The position numbers were made by a program, and so were the translations under genes. A stretch of 29,661 nucleotides of DNA from a virus, in the IMG/VR virus record IMGVR_UViG_3300024256_000047, positions 1 to 29,661 of that record, one strand, 5' to 3'. The notes under the pieces were generated by a model, which worked only from the letters and a program-made list of their open reading frames with translations, ran no database searches and had not been told where the DNA came from. Of this stretch, positions 22,367 through 29,661 are shown in pieces. Position 1 is the first letter of the stretch; each line of letters opens with the position of its first letter.

Positions 22367-24072
22367 TATTTAATCCACTGTAACTGGTCAAAAGGAGTAG
22401 TATCAGATCCTAAGTCAACACTAGGTTTTACTTGCTCACTTATCGGTTTACTTGCATTCTCAATTAGGTCTAAACGCTGATCTAATGCACCGATAATCTC
22501 ATCTACACGTTCTTGGCTGACACCAAGACGAACTTTAGCAGTATAAGGGTTACCTAGTCTAGCTATTGTATCTAGCTTAGCCTTAACCTGGCCTACAGAA
22601 GTACGCAGCTTAGTTATTACTGGACCTAACTGCTGACCTAATGTACCGAATGCTTGGTTGAATGAGGTAATCTCTGCAGGAGTTAACGCTGCACCATAAA
22701 GTGCATGACGCACACTATTTCTAAACGTGTTGTATGAAGCAGTAGCTTCTGTACCTTCCACGTTATCTGTCATATACTCTCTAATACCTTTCAAGAAGTT
22801 ATCAACAATGCCAGTCTCTCTACTAGTTAGCTTAGCACTAGGCTCACCTAAAGATAACAATGAGTTGATATCTTGCATACTCTTTTTATCAGCTGAGCTA
22901 AGTTCAACTCCTGCCAATTTCTCCATACGCTCAACATTACCTATGGCCTTGCGGAAGTTCTTTGGTTCATTGAAATCAGTAGCAAAGAACTGATCCTCTC
23001 CTCCAAAGTCTTCAACCATTTTAGTTCTAGCTTGTTCTGCTGCGTCTAGTTCTTTAATATCAGAAGGTACATACTCTCTAGGCGATGTCTGTTGTTCTGC
23101 ATAGTCTACGGCAGCTTGACCTTCTAGACCTAGTCTAGACTGAGCATACTCTATAAGCTGCTCTTTATCTCTTACTTTAGGACTGACTGCAGGTTCAGGC
23201 GTTTTACGCGCCTCATCCCTACGAATAATCTCATCTGTAGAAACCCCTTCAGCTTCTGCACGTAGTGCTGCATTTTGCGCATAAGCAGTAGATACAGGAT
23301 CTTTAGACTTTAGTAGACCTTGAATAATGTTATACCTAGTCTCTTGAGGATTTAATCCCCCTCGTACATTCTCAGGAGTATTTTTATATATGAAGTTTAC
23401 TTTCTGTTCAAATGCCCCTTGGTTCATCTTCTTTTTAGTGCTATCTAAACGCTCTTGTAAGATACTGGACTTAGTGCTAGATAGTCTTTTTAATGCACCA
23501 GTATCTCTGGTCATAGAAGCTACAGAACCAATAGACCACTTTTGTCCATCTGAAATCTTAAACCAGTAGTTATCCATACCAGCTTCTTCACGATCTTCAG
23601 GACTATCTGCCCAAAATAGAGGTAATCCTGCTTCTTTAAGCAGCGCTCTATCATGCTCCCAATCAATAGCTGATACTTGCTGTACACCACGACTAGACCA
23701 TAACTGTCTTAGTGTATCGTTATTATTTAACATATTCTGTAGATCAGTAGCATCTCCAGACTGTGTAAAATCCATGATAGCTTGATCAGAATCAACTAGA
23801 GCTAGCTTATTACGTGTAGCTGCATTTTGTTGCTTTTGAAATTCTAGCTCTTGTAGTAGCACTTCATCTTGTGCTCTTCCTACTTGTGAACGTTCTAACT
23901 GTCCTCCAGCACCCATGCTGTAACCAGCTTTAGCCATATCAAGTACTAGTTGATCACGTTTAACTTTGGCCTCTGCCCTACTTGTTATCTGCTTAGCTTT
24001 AGCTTCTTCAGTCTTAGCTGTATTTGCAGCAGACGTAGCATAGGCTTTAGCGAAACTTTTACCGAAACTCAT
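22366..24072 (-). CDS. Internal virion / DNA ejection protein (helical)
   Basis: A 568-residue protein, almost entirely helical and charged, with an Ala/Lys/Gln-rich N-terminal coiled region (residues 1-110). No enzymatic motif is found. It lies between a P22 gp7-like small ejection protein and the portal, the usual place of the second or third ejection protein in podoviruses. The start has TAGGAG 6 bases upstream. Assignment is from position, size and composition; no signature motif. Confidence 0.6.
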   Translation of the reverse strand: MSFGKSFAKAYATSAANTAKTEEAKAKQITSRAEAKVKRDQLVLDMAKAGYSMGAGGQLERSQVGRAQDEVLLQELEFQKQQNAATRNKLALVDSDQAIMDFTQSGDATDLQNMLNNNDTLRQLWSSRGVQQVSAIDWEHDRALLKEAGLPLFWADSPEDREEAGMDNYWFKISDGQKWSIGSVASMTRDTGALKRLSSTKSSILQERLDSTKKKMNQGAFEQKVNFIYKNTPENVRGGLNPQETRYNIIQGLLKSKDPVSTAYAQNAALRAEAEGVSTDEIIRRDEARKTPEPAVSPKVRDKEQLIEYAQSRLGLEGQAAVDYAEQQTSPREYVPSDIKELDAAEQARTKMVEDFGGEDQFFATDFNEPKNFRKAIGNVERMEKLAGVELSSADKKSMQDINSLLSLGEPSAKLTSRETGIVDNFLKGIREYMTDNVEGTEATASYNTFRNSVRHALYGAALTPAEITSFNQAFGTLGQQLGPVITKLRTSVGQVKAKLDTIARLGNPYTAKVRLGVSQERVDEIIGALDQRLDLIENASKPISEQVKPSVDLGSDTTPFDQLQWIK

Positions 24073-24081
24073 TTTATTCTC

Positions 24082-25035
24082 CTAGCTAAAAAAGGACGCT
24101 ATTTGTGCAGAACCTGCAGCTGATCCTGCATAACTGCCGCCAAGCGTACCTAATAGATCTCCTAGACCTCCGCCTTGATATCCAGCTTGTGCACCATAAA
24201 TACTAGCACCACCAGAGATATAGCTACCGGCTAAGTTGCCATGAATATTTGCTAGTCCACCTTGCGCTTGTCCTAGTGTACCGTAACCTTGCTGAACTAA
24301 CTGACCTCCAGATAGCTGAGCACCTGCTACGCCACCAAAGGCTCCTTGGGTGAGTTGGCCTGCTTGCAATGCTTGTTGCCCTGCAGATTGAAACGCTGAG
24401 CCGACTGTGCCTTGTTGCTGTGCAATTGTACCCAACATAGCAGAGCCTTGACCTAAACCAAGACCTAAGAATTGCTGTTTCTGTGCCATAGCTCGTTCTT
24501 CACCAGTAGCTCTAATGCCTGCTTCAGTTATAGCTTTTTGACCTGCTAAACCTGTTTCAGCCGCCGCTTCAATACCACTGCCAGACAAACCTCGTTGCTC
24601 TAGTGTCTTACGCAATGCGGCCTGGTTCTTCTGGAATGCTTGCTGAGTCGACTGTAAACCTTGCGATATAATCTTTTCTGGTCCTAACTGTTTATAGTAG
24701 TCCCCAATGTTTTCTTGGAGGTTACCATAAATAGCATCCCAGTCTGCGTACTGCTGTTGTTGGAAAGCTAAACCTTCTTCTTGGATTGTAATACCTCGTT
24801 CGCCAAGAGCAACGTTCCTTTCTTCAATAGCTTGAGCAGCTGTAAGAGCTTCTAGCTGTGTAGCAGTACTAGCTGCAGCAATACGCTCAGCTGATGCTAT
24901 CTGTTCTCTAGCAGTTTCTTGTTGTATTTCAGCTACTTCTACTGCGTGCTCTCCAGAAACTTGCGCTGCACCTGCATAGTCTGGTGCAGGAGGTGGATCA
25001 TTACTGCCAAAGATCGAATCAACTATTCCGCCCAT
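24082..25035 (-). CDS. Small ejection-type virion protein (Gly/Ala/Gln-rich)
   Basis: A 317-residue protein. It begins MGGIVDSIFGSNDPPPAPDY, a typical opening of podovirus injection proteins. Residues 20-130 form a long Ala/Glu/Gln coiled coil, and the last 120 residues are Gly/Ala/Gln-rich with GxxxG-like spacing (QAGQLTQGAFGGVAGAQ), able to form a channel or membrane-active segment. Its AAGGAG ribosome site lies in the end of the acetyltransferase gene, which it overlaps by 13 bases. Role as pilot/ejection protein inferred from these features. Confidence 0.7.
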   Translation of the reverse strand: MGGIVDSIFGSNDPPPAPDYAGAAQVSGEHAVEVAEIQQETAREQIASAERIAAASTATQLEALTAAQAIEERNVALGERGITIQEEGLAFQQQQYADWDAIYGNLQENIGDYYKQLGPEKIISQGLQSTQQAFQKNQAALRKTLEQRGLSGSGIEAAAETGLAGQKAITEAGIRATGEERAMAQKQQFLGLGLGQGSAMLGTIAQQQGTVGSAFQSAGQQALQAGQLTQGAFGGVAGAQLSGGQLVQQGYGTLGQAQGGLANIHGNLAGSYISGGASIYGAQAGYQGGGLGDLLGTLGGSYAGSAAGSAQIASFFS

Positions 25036-25469
25036 ACTAACTCCTTTCTGTACCTTGTCATCTTAGGTGTGTATTCATATCGTTCCATCATAGCTATACC
25101 TTCGGAAGTAACTCCGTCTGCTTCAATAGCTTTGAATCCTAGTGCTTTAATTAGTTCTTCTATTTGATCAATAAGCAACTTAACTCCTGATCTATACCGT
25201 GGCTCAACATACAGTCCTGCCCAGAAGTACGTTTCTTGCGTCATTGCATAACCTGTCATAAACCCTACAAGAGTATGCGAATTAGTATCAGCATTGTAGA
25301 CATACAGACCTTGCTTTATTGAAGCTGGTGCCCTAATCACTGTTAATAAAGCTTCAGTAGAAGCCATGACAGAGTCTACAGAAAAAGGCGAGCTTAGCAC
25401 CATTTTATGGTGTAGTGCAGCGAGGAGAAAAAACTCCTCTTCACTAATATCTTTTATTGAATAATCCAT
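25023..25469 (-). CDS. GNAT-family acetyltransferase-like protein
   Basis: A 148-residue protein with the GNAT layout: a central strand (TLVGFMTGYAM, YFWAGLYVEP) followed by RYRSGVKLLIDQIEELIKALG in the place of the acetyl-CoA loop and helix, then IEADGVTSEGIAMMERYEY and a final strand. The canonical Q/RxxGxG/A loop is only partly kept (RYRSGV). Similar proteins sit among structural genes of many podoviruses, with unknown substrate. ATG 25469 has no clear ribosome site and follows a TATAAT box by 6 bases. Confidence 0.75.
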   Translation of the reverse strand: MDYSIKDISEEEFFLLAALHHKMVLSSPFSVDSVMASTEALLTVIRAPASIKQGLYVYNADTNSHTLVGFMTGYAMTQETYFWAGLYVEPRYRSGVKLLIDQIEELIKALGFKAIEADGVTSEGIAMMERYEYTPKMTRYRKELVWAE

Positions 25470-25475
25470 ATCTAC

Positions 25476-25484
25476 ATTATATCA
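25476..25484 (-). promoter_or_regulatory. Possible extended -10 promoter upstream of the GNAT gene
   Basis: On the - strand TGATATAAT (extended -10, TGnTATAAT) ends 6 bases before the ATG of the acetyltransferase gene. No -35 box is found at 17-18 bp. A transcript starting here would have almost no leader. A small inverted repeat, GCATATAA/TTATATGC (25501-25523), lies upstream. The call rests on one box only. Confidence 0.3.
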
Positions 25485-25515
25485 TATTTTTGCTTTTATA
25501 GCATATAAAATAAGC

Positions 25516-25713
25516 TTATATGCGCTTTGCTTTAACTAATGAAGCGATGTAATCTGCCTGGTTTAATAGAAATCTACGCAAGCTTAAACTATTAGCGACA
25601 TCAATGGGTACTTCAGGAACCACTACAAAAGCGTTGCTATCAGAGTTGTCCTCCAACTTAGCTATTCTAGCTTCTAACTGTTTAATTTTGTCAAGAGTTT
25701 CTTTATCTGCCAT
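25516..25713 (-). CDS. Small coiled-coil protein, structural operon
   Basis: A 65-residue protein. The first 25 residues form a heptad-like coiled coil (LDKIKQLEARIAKLED). The second half ends in a basic helix (LVKAKRI). It overlaps the stop of the preceding beta-rich protein by 11 bases and has a TAGGT ribosome site. It could be an assembly or oligomerisation factor; unassigned. Confidence 0.65.
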   Translation of the reverse strand: MADKETLDKIKQLEARIAKLEDNSDSNAFVVVPEVPIDVANSLSLRRFLLNQADYIASLVKAKRI

Positions 25714-27199
25714 TTTGTCTACCTAACACTTTATACTCAATAGAGTTAACTTGCCCTACTCCTGTTATCCTAAACTGGATAGTACTACCTCTTTCAGCTG
25801 GTTGAGGTATGTTGATGTCCTTAACACCTTTACCATTTAAATTAGTATATTTAACTGAAAGACCGTCGATAAAAATCTCTAGCGTCAACTGACCTGATAT
25901 GTGTATGTATACATTCTTGTATATTTTAGTCTGAGCTATATCTCCTTCTGTTAGTTCAGGAGACTTCCATGTCATTGTCTTAGGATTAGCTGAAGTAAAT
26001 AGTGTATTAACATAGCCACTGATAACTGCGTATAAAGTATCGTTAAATGCTCCTACCCTACTAAAAGTACCTGTAAACTCTTTATACAAAGGCTCAAATC
26101 TTATATCAAATGCAATTAACTTATCTGCTAGGGCTAGATAATATACATCATCATGTACTGTAGCATTAAGTGGTGTTACAGATAACTTACCTAATTTAGG
26201 TCTAGAAATAACTTCTACTAGACCACCTCTAGTAATGCATAAACCATCATTAGACAGCCAGATTAGCATACCCTTTAAAGTAGCTATAGTGGCGTGCTCA
26301 ACACAACCTTGATTAGCGTCAAAAATATTACTCTCAAAGTCCGTTGGGGTTAATCCTGTAACTATATAAGTAGTCAAATCTGTAAATACAGCTAAACCTG
26401 TAGGGGTGGAACCAATACCTGTGATATCTGCCGCATAGTCGATAAAATCAAGCTCACCCCAAGCGTATGGAGTAGCGATAGGAGTAAAGTATAGCTTAGA
26501 ACCTACAGCACCAAATAATACGCCATTATGTTCTACTAGATATCTTAGTCCTGTTGGAGCTTCATGGTAGTTCTGTGAGTCTAAGATATGACCATCTACT
26601 GCTGTATCAGCTATGTTATCTGAGTACGTAGTAGTCCCTTCATTAATAGTAGTAACTAGAGTATACTGTGTTAATGTACCGCCTAAACGATAGATCCTTA
26701 CTTTATCCACTTGAGGATCTGCAGACGTAGGAATACTGGTTAAATCTACTTGCTGACTAGCAGGAGCAACTGAACTAGACGCAACACTAGGTTGAGATTC
26801 TACGCCGGTTGAGTCGTCGTAGAAAGTAACTACATAAGTATAAGTACCTGTAAGAACTCCAGCAGCTCCTGTAGCTACAGAAGGTGCACTTGCAGGTTTA
26901 GTTATACCTAATTGATATGTGTTAGTTCCATCATAAACTTTAGCTGAAGCACTAGCTTCTGTCCAGTATAGTTTATCCTTGTATTCTACATACTCTCTAG
27001 CAGTAGCAGAACTTAACCAAGCAGAATTGAAGTACCAAAAGTAAGGATCTACAGCCTCACCTATATTAGTATTTTTATTTACTGGTTTTAATACTCCAGT
27101 AGAGCTATCAATGTCAGAATACTCTACTGCCTCATTTAAAGCTAATAGATGAGGTTCCATCCTGGTGTTTAATCCACCATTAAATGTACTAATCTGCAC
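25703..27199 (-). CDS. Beta-rich neck/tail virion protein
   Basis: A 498-residue protein beginning MQISTFNGGLNTRMEPHLL, an opening I associate with podovirus virion-stabilisation or tail-tube-type proteins. Residues about 80-155 have a fibronectin-III-like look (GTYTYVVTFYDDSTGVESQPS). The middle (LYFTPIATPYAWGELDFIDY, then GLAVFTDLTTYIVTG) resembles beta-propeller repeats of such neck proteins. The start is GTG 27199. It lies between the lysis genes and the ejection genes. It is probably a neck, adaptor or tail component; the exact role is inferred. Confidence 0.65.
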   Translation of the reverse strand: MQISTFNGGLNTRMEPHLLALNEAVEYSDIDSSTGVLKPVNKNTNIGEAVDPYFWYFNSAWLSSATAREYVEYKDKLYWTEASASAKVYDGTNTYQLGITKPASAPSVATGAAGVLTGTYTYVVTFYDDSTGVESQPSVASSSVAPASQQVDLTSIPTSADPQVDKVRIYRLGGTLTQYTLVTTINEGTTTYSDNIADTAVDGHILDSQNYHEAPTGLRYLVEHNGVLFGAVGSKLYFTPIATPYAWGELDFIDYAADITGIGSTPTGLAVFTDLTTYIVTGLTPTDFESNIFDANQGCVEHATIATLKGMLIWLSNDGLCITRGGLVEVISRPKLGKLSVTPLNATVHDDVYYLALADKLIAFDIRFEPLYKEFTGTFSRVGAFNDTLYAVISGYVNTLFTSANPKTMTWKSPELTEGDIAQTKIYKNVYIHISGQLTLEIFIDGLSVKYTNLNGKGVKDINIPQPAERGSTIQFRITGVGQVNSIEYKVLGRQNGR

Positions 27200-27200
27200 G

Positions 27201-27341
27201 TTATTTCTCTTTTATTAGAACCATGTTGTAGGCAGCGTTGTAACCGAACTTGTTTAGTGGCTTAACTCTGTCATATCTATACCTAGCTATCTCTAACTCT
27301 GGAGTTAAGAATAAACTACTGTGCGGTCTTGTCACGTCCAT
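27201..27341 (-). CDS. 46-residue structural-operon protein, unknown function
   Basis: A short gene that begins MDVTRPHSSLFLTPELEIAR and ends NMVLIKEK. It exactly fills the gap between the endolysin gene (1 base away) and the neck/tail gene (1 base away). An AGGT ribosome site lies 9 bases upstream of the ATG. The tight fit in the operon and the Arg/Tyr-rich amphipathic middle support it as real. No family recognised. Confidence 0.65.
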   Translation of the reverse strand: MDVTRPHSSLFLTPELEIARYRYDRVKPLNKFGYNAAYNMVLIKEK

Positions 27342-27342
27342 T

Positions 27343-27801
27343 TTATTTACCTAAAGCTTTGTTGTAGTTGAAAATAAACTCTTCTTCTGTACCCTTACCT
27401 AGTTTAGTATTATAGTAAGTTTTCCAATACGCGGCTAACCCTTCTAAGTCAGTTGCTTTGGGTAATGGTTCAGGTCTTCTTGAATAAACTAACCGTGCTA
27501 TCATAGTAGCATACTTAAGATCAGTAACTAAGTTAGCTTTATCTTTCATTCCTATAGGAGAGACTTTTCTAGCTATGTCTAAGTTGTAGTCTAAATAGCT
27601 ATCCCAGATATCTTTATGCGTAGCTTGCTCTATCTGAAATATGCCTAGCGCAGGACCATCTAACTGCTTAAAGTACGTGCCGCCCTTAGACTCTTGAATA
27701 GCTGTACCTAATAGTAGCTCTTCTGCATCTTCACTCCACATACCTAGTCTCATCAGTGAAGGTCTAATGATCATGCTCCTTAGGTGAGGTATATGAATCA
27801 T
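27343..27801 (-). CDS. Lysozyme/SLT-like endolysin
   Basis: A 152-residue peptidoglycan hydrolase of the lytic transglycosylase/goose-lysozyme type. The likely catalytic Glu is E37 in GTAIQESKGG. It is followed by ALGIFQIE (51-58), the usual GxxQ motif, and AYWKTYYNT near 128-136. No signal peptide or membrane segment is seen, so it should depend on the holin to reach the wall. ATG 27801 overlaps the holin stop (ATGA), so holin and endolysin are coupled. It could instead be a virion-bound hydrolase, but the position next to the holin favours lysis. Confidence 0.8.
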   Translation of the reverse strand: MIHIPHLRSMIIRPSLMRLGMWSEDAEELLLGTAIQESKGGTYFKQLDGPALGIFQIEQATHKDIWDSYLDYNLDIARKVSPIGMKDKANLVTDLKYATMIARLVYSRRPEPLPKATDLEGLAAYWKTYYNTKLGKGTEEEFIFNYNKALGK

Positions 27802-28196
27802 GGTCGATGCACTCTCTTGTACTTCTCAATAGTACGCATACCGCCAAGACCGAGCATTCCAAGCAGTACCGGCATCATCTCACCTAGATTTAGTTGAGGC
27901 AGCTCGGGTAGTACAACTCCAGTAGCAAGTAGAACAAACATAAGTATTGGCTGAATAACATAATGGTAAGCAAATGCAGACACGCAAACCCAACCCACTG
28001 CGGGCCGCCATCCACCAACAAACAGACTGCCACTCTTTGCTTCAGCCTGGTTAGTCGCAATCTGAGCCAAGGCGATCTCTTGCGCATGGTTCTCAGCCAT
28101 TGTGGCAATACTGTGTGCAAGCTCATTCTTCTTATCTTTGTCTTCAACAAACTTACCGATCAGATCACTAACTGGCCCTATCAATGCTTGTATCAT
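27798..28196 (-). CDS. Holin, 3-TM family
   Basis: A 132-residue protein with the pattern of Holin_3TM: a cytoplasmic helical part (residues 1-50), the signature SLFVGGWRPAVGWVCV near 56-71, a hydrophobic segment AYHYVIQPILMFVLLATGVVL (76-96), and a last hydrophobic part around PVLLGMLGLGG. It ends in a basic tail (EKYKRVHRP). It makes the inner-membrane lesion that releases the endolysin. It overlaps the endolysin gene by 4 bases. Confidence 0.85.
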   Translation of the reverse strand: MIQALIGPVSDLIGKFVEDKDKKNELAHSIATMAENHAQEIALAQIATNQAEAKSGSLFVGGWRPAVGWVCVSAFAYHYVIQPILMFVLLATGVVLPELPQLNLGEMMPVLLGMLGLGGMRTIEKYKRVHRP

Positions 28197-28207
28197 AGTA
28201 GTATACC

Positions 28208-28510
28208 TTATTTTTTACTATGGCTAATTAAAGCTCTATTAATGAGTTTATCTAGTTTAACACTTATACCTTTCATATCGTCTCTTAGCTGATCTAATAC
28301 ACGTCTAGTATCAGCTCTTTCATTACTCATATTATTTTTTAATGCTTGTATCTCAACTTCTTGCTTTTCTACTTTAGTGTCAATAGCGCTGACATAGGCA
28401 AAACCAGTAACAATGAAAGCTAGTGTTGAAATCATATGTCCTACCGATATATTTTTATCTAGGTGCCACTGACCGTCTGTGGCTCTACGCTGCGGTTCTT
28501 CTTTTGACAT
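28208..28510 (-). CDS. Membrane-anchored coiled-coil protein of the lysis cassette
   Basis: A 100-residue protein: a polar N-terminus (EEPQRRATDGQWHLDK), one membrane segment at about 23-42 (GHMISTLAFIVTGFAYVSAI), then a long charged coiled coil (IDTKVEKQEVEIQALKNNM...). This is the topology of an inner-membrane spanin or a holin partner, but no outer-membrane lipoprotein partner with a lipobox is seen here. The start is ATG 28510, overlapping the previous TGA by one base; GTG 28513 is an alternative. Confidence 0.7.
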   Translation of the reverse strand: MSKEEPQRRATDGQWHLDKNISVGHMISTLAFIVTGFAYVSAIDTKVEKQEVEIQALKNNMSNERADTRRVLDQLRDDMKGISVKLDKLINRALISHSKK

Positions 28511-28818
28511 CACTTTTTAGCCTTAAACAAGTTGAAATAAAACTTTCTACGATATGAAGTAAATAATGATAGTATCAATGATAGTACCCCACCTATAGGT
28601 GCTGCAGAGAACGCATAAATATTAGCCCTCAGTTCTCTTTTCCAGTACCCATCAAAGATAGGATCTCTAACGTGGTAAAGCTCGTGCATTGTTACATGCG
28701 CTTTAACTAAATTAGGTAAATCTTTCTTAACCCATATCTCTTTTGTATCATAACTAGACCACCCCCAGTCACCTTCGACTGTTGGATGATCTGAATCATG
28801 AATAACTATATCAAGCAT
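28510..28818 (-). CDS. HExxH metallopeptidase-like protein with membrane segment
   Basis: A 102-residue protein with a zinc-protease motif, HELYH (45-49), and a downstream ELRAN (E62) in a place suited to the third ligand, as in the ImmA/IrrE-M48 type. A hydrophobic segment follows (about 70-88, PIGGVLSLILSLF) and a basic tail (RRKFYFNLFKAKK). It is first of the lysis gene run and overlaps the next gene. It may act on an envelope protein at lysis, or anchor in the membrane for another purpose. There is no strong ribosome site, and a 15-codon frame ends inside its start. Confidence 0.6.
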   Translation of the reverse strand: MLDIVIHDSDHPTVEGDWGWSSYDTKEIWVKKDLPNLVKAHVTMHELYHVRDPIFDGYWKRELRANIYAFSAAPIGGVLSLILSLFTSYRRKFYFNLFKAKK

Positions 28819-28858
28819 TCCAAGGCATCCACTTCTTTGCGGTCTTGAGAGCGGCCAT
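28811..28858 (-). CDS. Possible 15-residue leader peptide
   Basis: A tiny frame (MAALKTAKKWMPWNA) starts 2 bases after the stop of the preceding gene. Its TGA lies 8 bases inside the metallopeptidase start (ATGCTTGA). That gene has no good ribosome site, so coupling through this peptide would explain its translation. Low certainty, since frames this short occur by chance. Confidence 0.25.
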   Translation of the reverse strand: MAALKTAKKWMPWNA

Positions 28859-28859
28859 G

Positions 28860-29102
28860 CTATGCAGCCTCTTCTACTTCTTCAGTCAATGCGTCCATAA
28901 TCTTGATCTGCTTATTCAGTTCCGAACTCCAGAAAGCCTTGCCACCTTCAAGTTGTGAGAGGTTGAACTTAGATCGTTCAATCTTGTTATTCAGATCTGA
29001 TACATGGTTCACGCACTGCACTACCTCTGGGGATAGCTCTTCTATGTTGTACTCAATATCATTGATAGTGATAGTCTTAGGGTTGTTTTCATGTTTTCCC
29101 AT
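28860..29102 (-). CDS. DUF6447-like small phage protein
   Basis: An 80-residue protein. A short N-terminal beta part (KTITINDIEYNIEELSPE) is followed by a coiled coil (VNHVSDLNNKIERSKFNLSQLE). This is the layout of small proteins (DUF6447 type, as I recall) that follow tail-fibre genes in many phages; their role is unknown. AAGGAA lies 9 bases before the ATG. Confidence 0.65.
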   Translation of the reverse strand: MGKHENNPKTITINDIEYNIEELSPEVVQCVNHVSDLNNKIERSKFNLSQLEGGKAFWSSELNKQIKIMDALTEEVEEAA

Positions 29103-29133
29103 TTTGCTATTTCCTTTTGTGGTTAAAAATTAG

Positions 29134-29433
29134 TTACTCAACAGACCAAGGCATACCACTTGCCTTAGTGGGGGTTAGATCTTCATCAATCTTAGCCTGT
29201 AGACTTGCTTCAATAGCTGGTATATCAAGCTCTGCCTCTACCCATCCAGCCACCTGTGTCTCTGTCAGATCATCAAAAGGTGTATAACCTTCTGCTTCTG
29301 AGTCAGGGGTGAAGTTGATGGTTCCATTGTTACGCTTAGAGATACCGTCTTGCTCTAGGGCTATGGAGTAGTGAACGATAGTCACACCATTGTCGGGTAG
29401 GTTGCGTTCGAGGTTGTTGATTAAGATTGTCAT
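29134..29433 (-). CDS. DUF7936-like small phage protein
   Basis: A 99-residue protein (starts MTILINNLERNLPDNG). It has a beta-rich first half (VTIVHYSIALEQDG) followed by FTPFDDLTE-type residues (YTPFDDLTETQVAGWV) and an end KASGMPW, which I recall from the family named DUF7936. I chose ATG 29433, with AGGAG 9 bases upstream and overlapping the previous TGA. A start 54 bases earlier would lie in the preceding gene. Function unknown; usually near tail-fibre genes. Confidence 0.7.
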   Translation of the reverse strand: MTILINNLERNLPDNGVTIVHYSIALEQDGISKRNNGTINFTPDSEAEGYTPFDDLTETQVAGWVEAELDIPAIEASLQAKIDEDLTPTKASGMPWSVE

Positions 29434-29661
29434 GCTGCTTGCTCCTGTTGGAATGCTTGATAAGCTGCTATTACTTCTGGTGTCCACACCGCAGTAGCAA
29501 TAGCAGATACCTTAGAGTCTTGGTCTGTTAAGTCTTGACCAGGGTTAAGTACGTGTCTGTGGAATACTGATGATAATACAGCACCATCTTCTAATACTCG
29601 TGTTGCTGTGCGTACTTGGATAGTACCGTTTTCTAAAGTCTCAATTTTATCTACTACTGTT
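29430..29661 (-). CDS. 3' part of a tail-fibre-associated small protein (cut by window edge)
   Basis: An open - strand frame runs from the right edge to TGA at 29430-29432, giving 76 residues from VVDKIETLENGTIQVR to AAYQAFQQEQAA. The middle (RVLEDGAVLSSVFHRHVLNPG) is of a kind seen in short proteins next to phage tail-fibre genes. It overlaps the next gene by 4 bases (ATGA). The start lies outside the window. Confidence 0.7.
   Translation of the reverse strand, partial: TVVDKIETLENGTIQVRTATRVLEDGAVLSSVFHRHVLNPGQDLTDQDSKVSAIATAVWTPEVIAAYQAFQQEQAA

Noticed and set aside
25422-25439. GAGGAG/CTCCTC hairpin with an A/T loop, considered as a terminator
   Set aside because: It lies inside the acetyltransferase coding frame near its start and has no T tract after the stem in the direction of transcription.
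1-29661. Signs of lysogeny
   Set aside because: No integrase, excisionase, attachment site or cI-like repressor was recognised in the window, but the rest of the genome is not visible.

Overview
The window is an AT-rich stretch of a tailed phage genome that infects a Gram-negative host. It looks like a podovirus: the portal is P22-like, several glycine/alanine-rich ejection-type proteins flank it, and the DNA polymerase is a compact T7/Pol I-like family A enzyme. No terminase, major capsid protein, integrase, repressor, RNA polymerase or tRNA is visible. Capsid and packaging genes probably lie beyond the right edge. A 3-TM holin argues for a Gram-negative host. I cannot name the host.

Layout. 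Positions 1-16365 are on the + strand. First come small early genes of unknown role (1-1507), then a single gene with its own promoter and terminator (1630-2233). The replication module follows: a primase-polymerase/SF3 helicase (2706-5000), small genes, a Dda-like SF1 helicase (5800-7128), a gp2.5-like single-strand binding protein (7690-8316) and DNA polymerase (8379-10088). Next is nucleotide metabolism, with a thymidylate-synthase-fold enzyme (10576-11388), an all-alpha NTP pyrophosphatase (11388-11750) and a DUF6378-like protein. The + half ends with a nuclease/helicase/ligase set: DEDDh exonuclease, Cas4/RecB-like nuclease, SF2 helicase, ATP-dependent ligase and VRR-NUC nuclease. Positions 16324-29661 are entirely on the - strand. 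Read in the direction of transcription they hold tail-fibre-associated small genes, a lysis cassette (HELYH metallopeptidase-like protein, TM/coiled-coil protein, holin, lysozyme-like endolysin), a beta-rich neck/tail protein, a GNAT protein, two ejection-type proteins, the portal, and two large proteins that seem to carry effector-like domains. The two halves converge and overlap by 42 bp at 16324-16365.

How it works together. The + strand makes a near-complete phage replisome (primase-helicase, accessory helicase, SSB, polymerase, ligase) plus nucleases for recombination and host DNA turnover. At least four sigma70-like promoters with the same architecture (TTGTAC, 18-bp spacer, TATAAT-like box) drive its blocks. 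Two of them have inverted repeats at or just after the -10 box.

The most interesting signal is in the thymidylate-synthase-fold enzyme. All catalytic residues are present, but the Asn that selects dUMP is Asp (D178), as in T4 dCMP hydroxymethylase. Directly overlapping it is a MazG/dCTPase-class pyrophosphatase. This suggests the phage makes a 5-substituted dCMP and may carry modified cytosine. Second are a C-terminal ADP-ribosyltransferase-like domain in the last structural gene and a polyvalent-protein-type domain in its neighbour; both products may be injected with the DNA. Third is an 89-nt two-stage hairpin between the ligase and the VRR-NUC gene.
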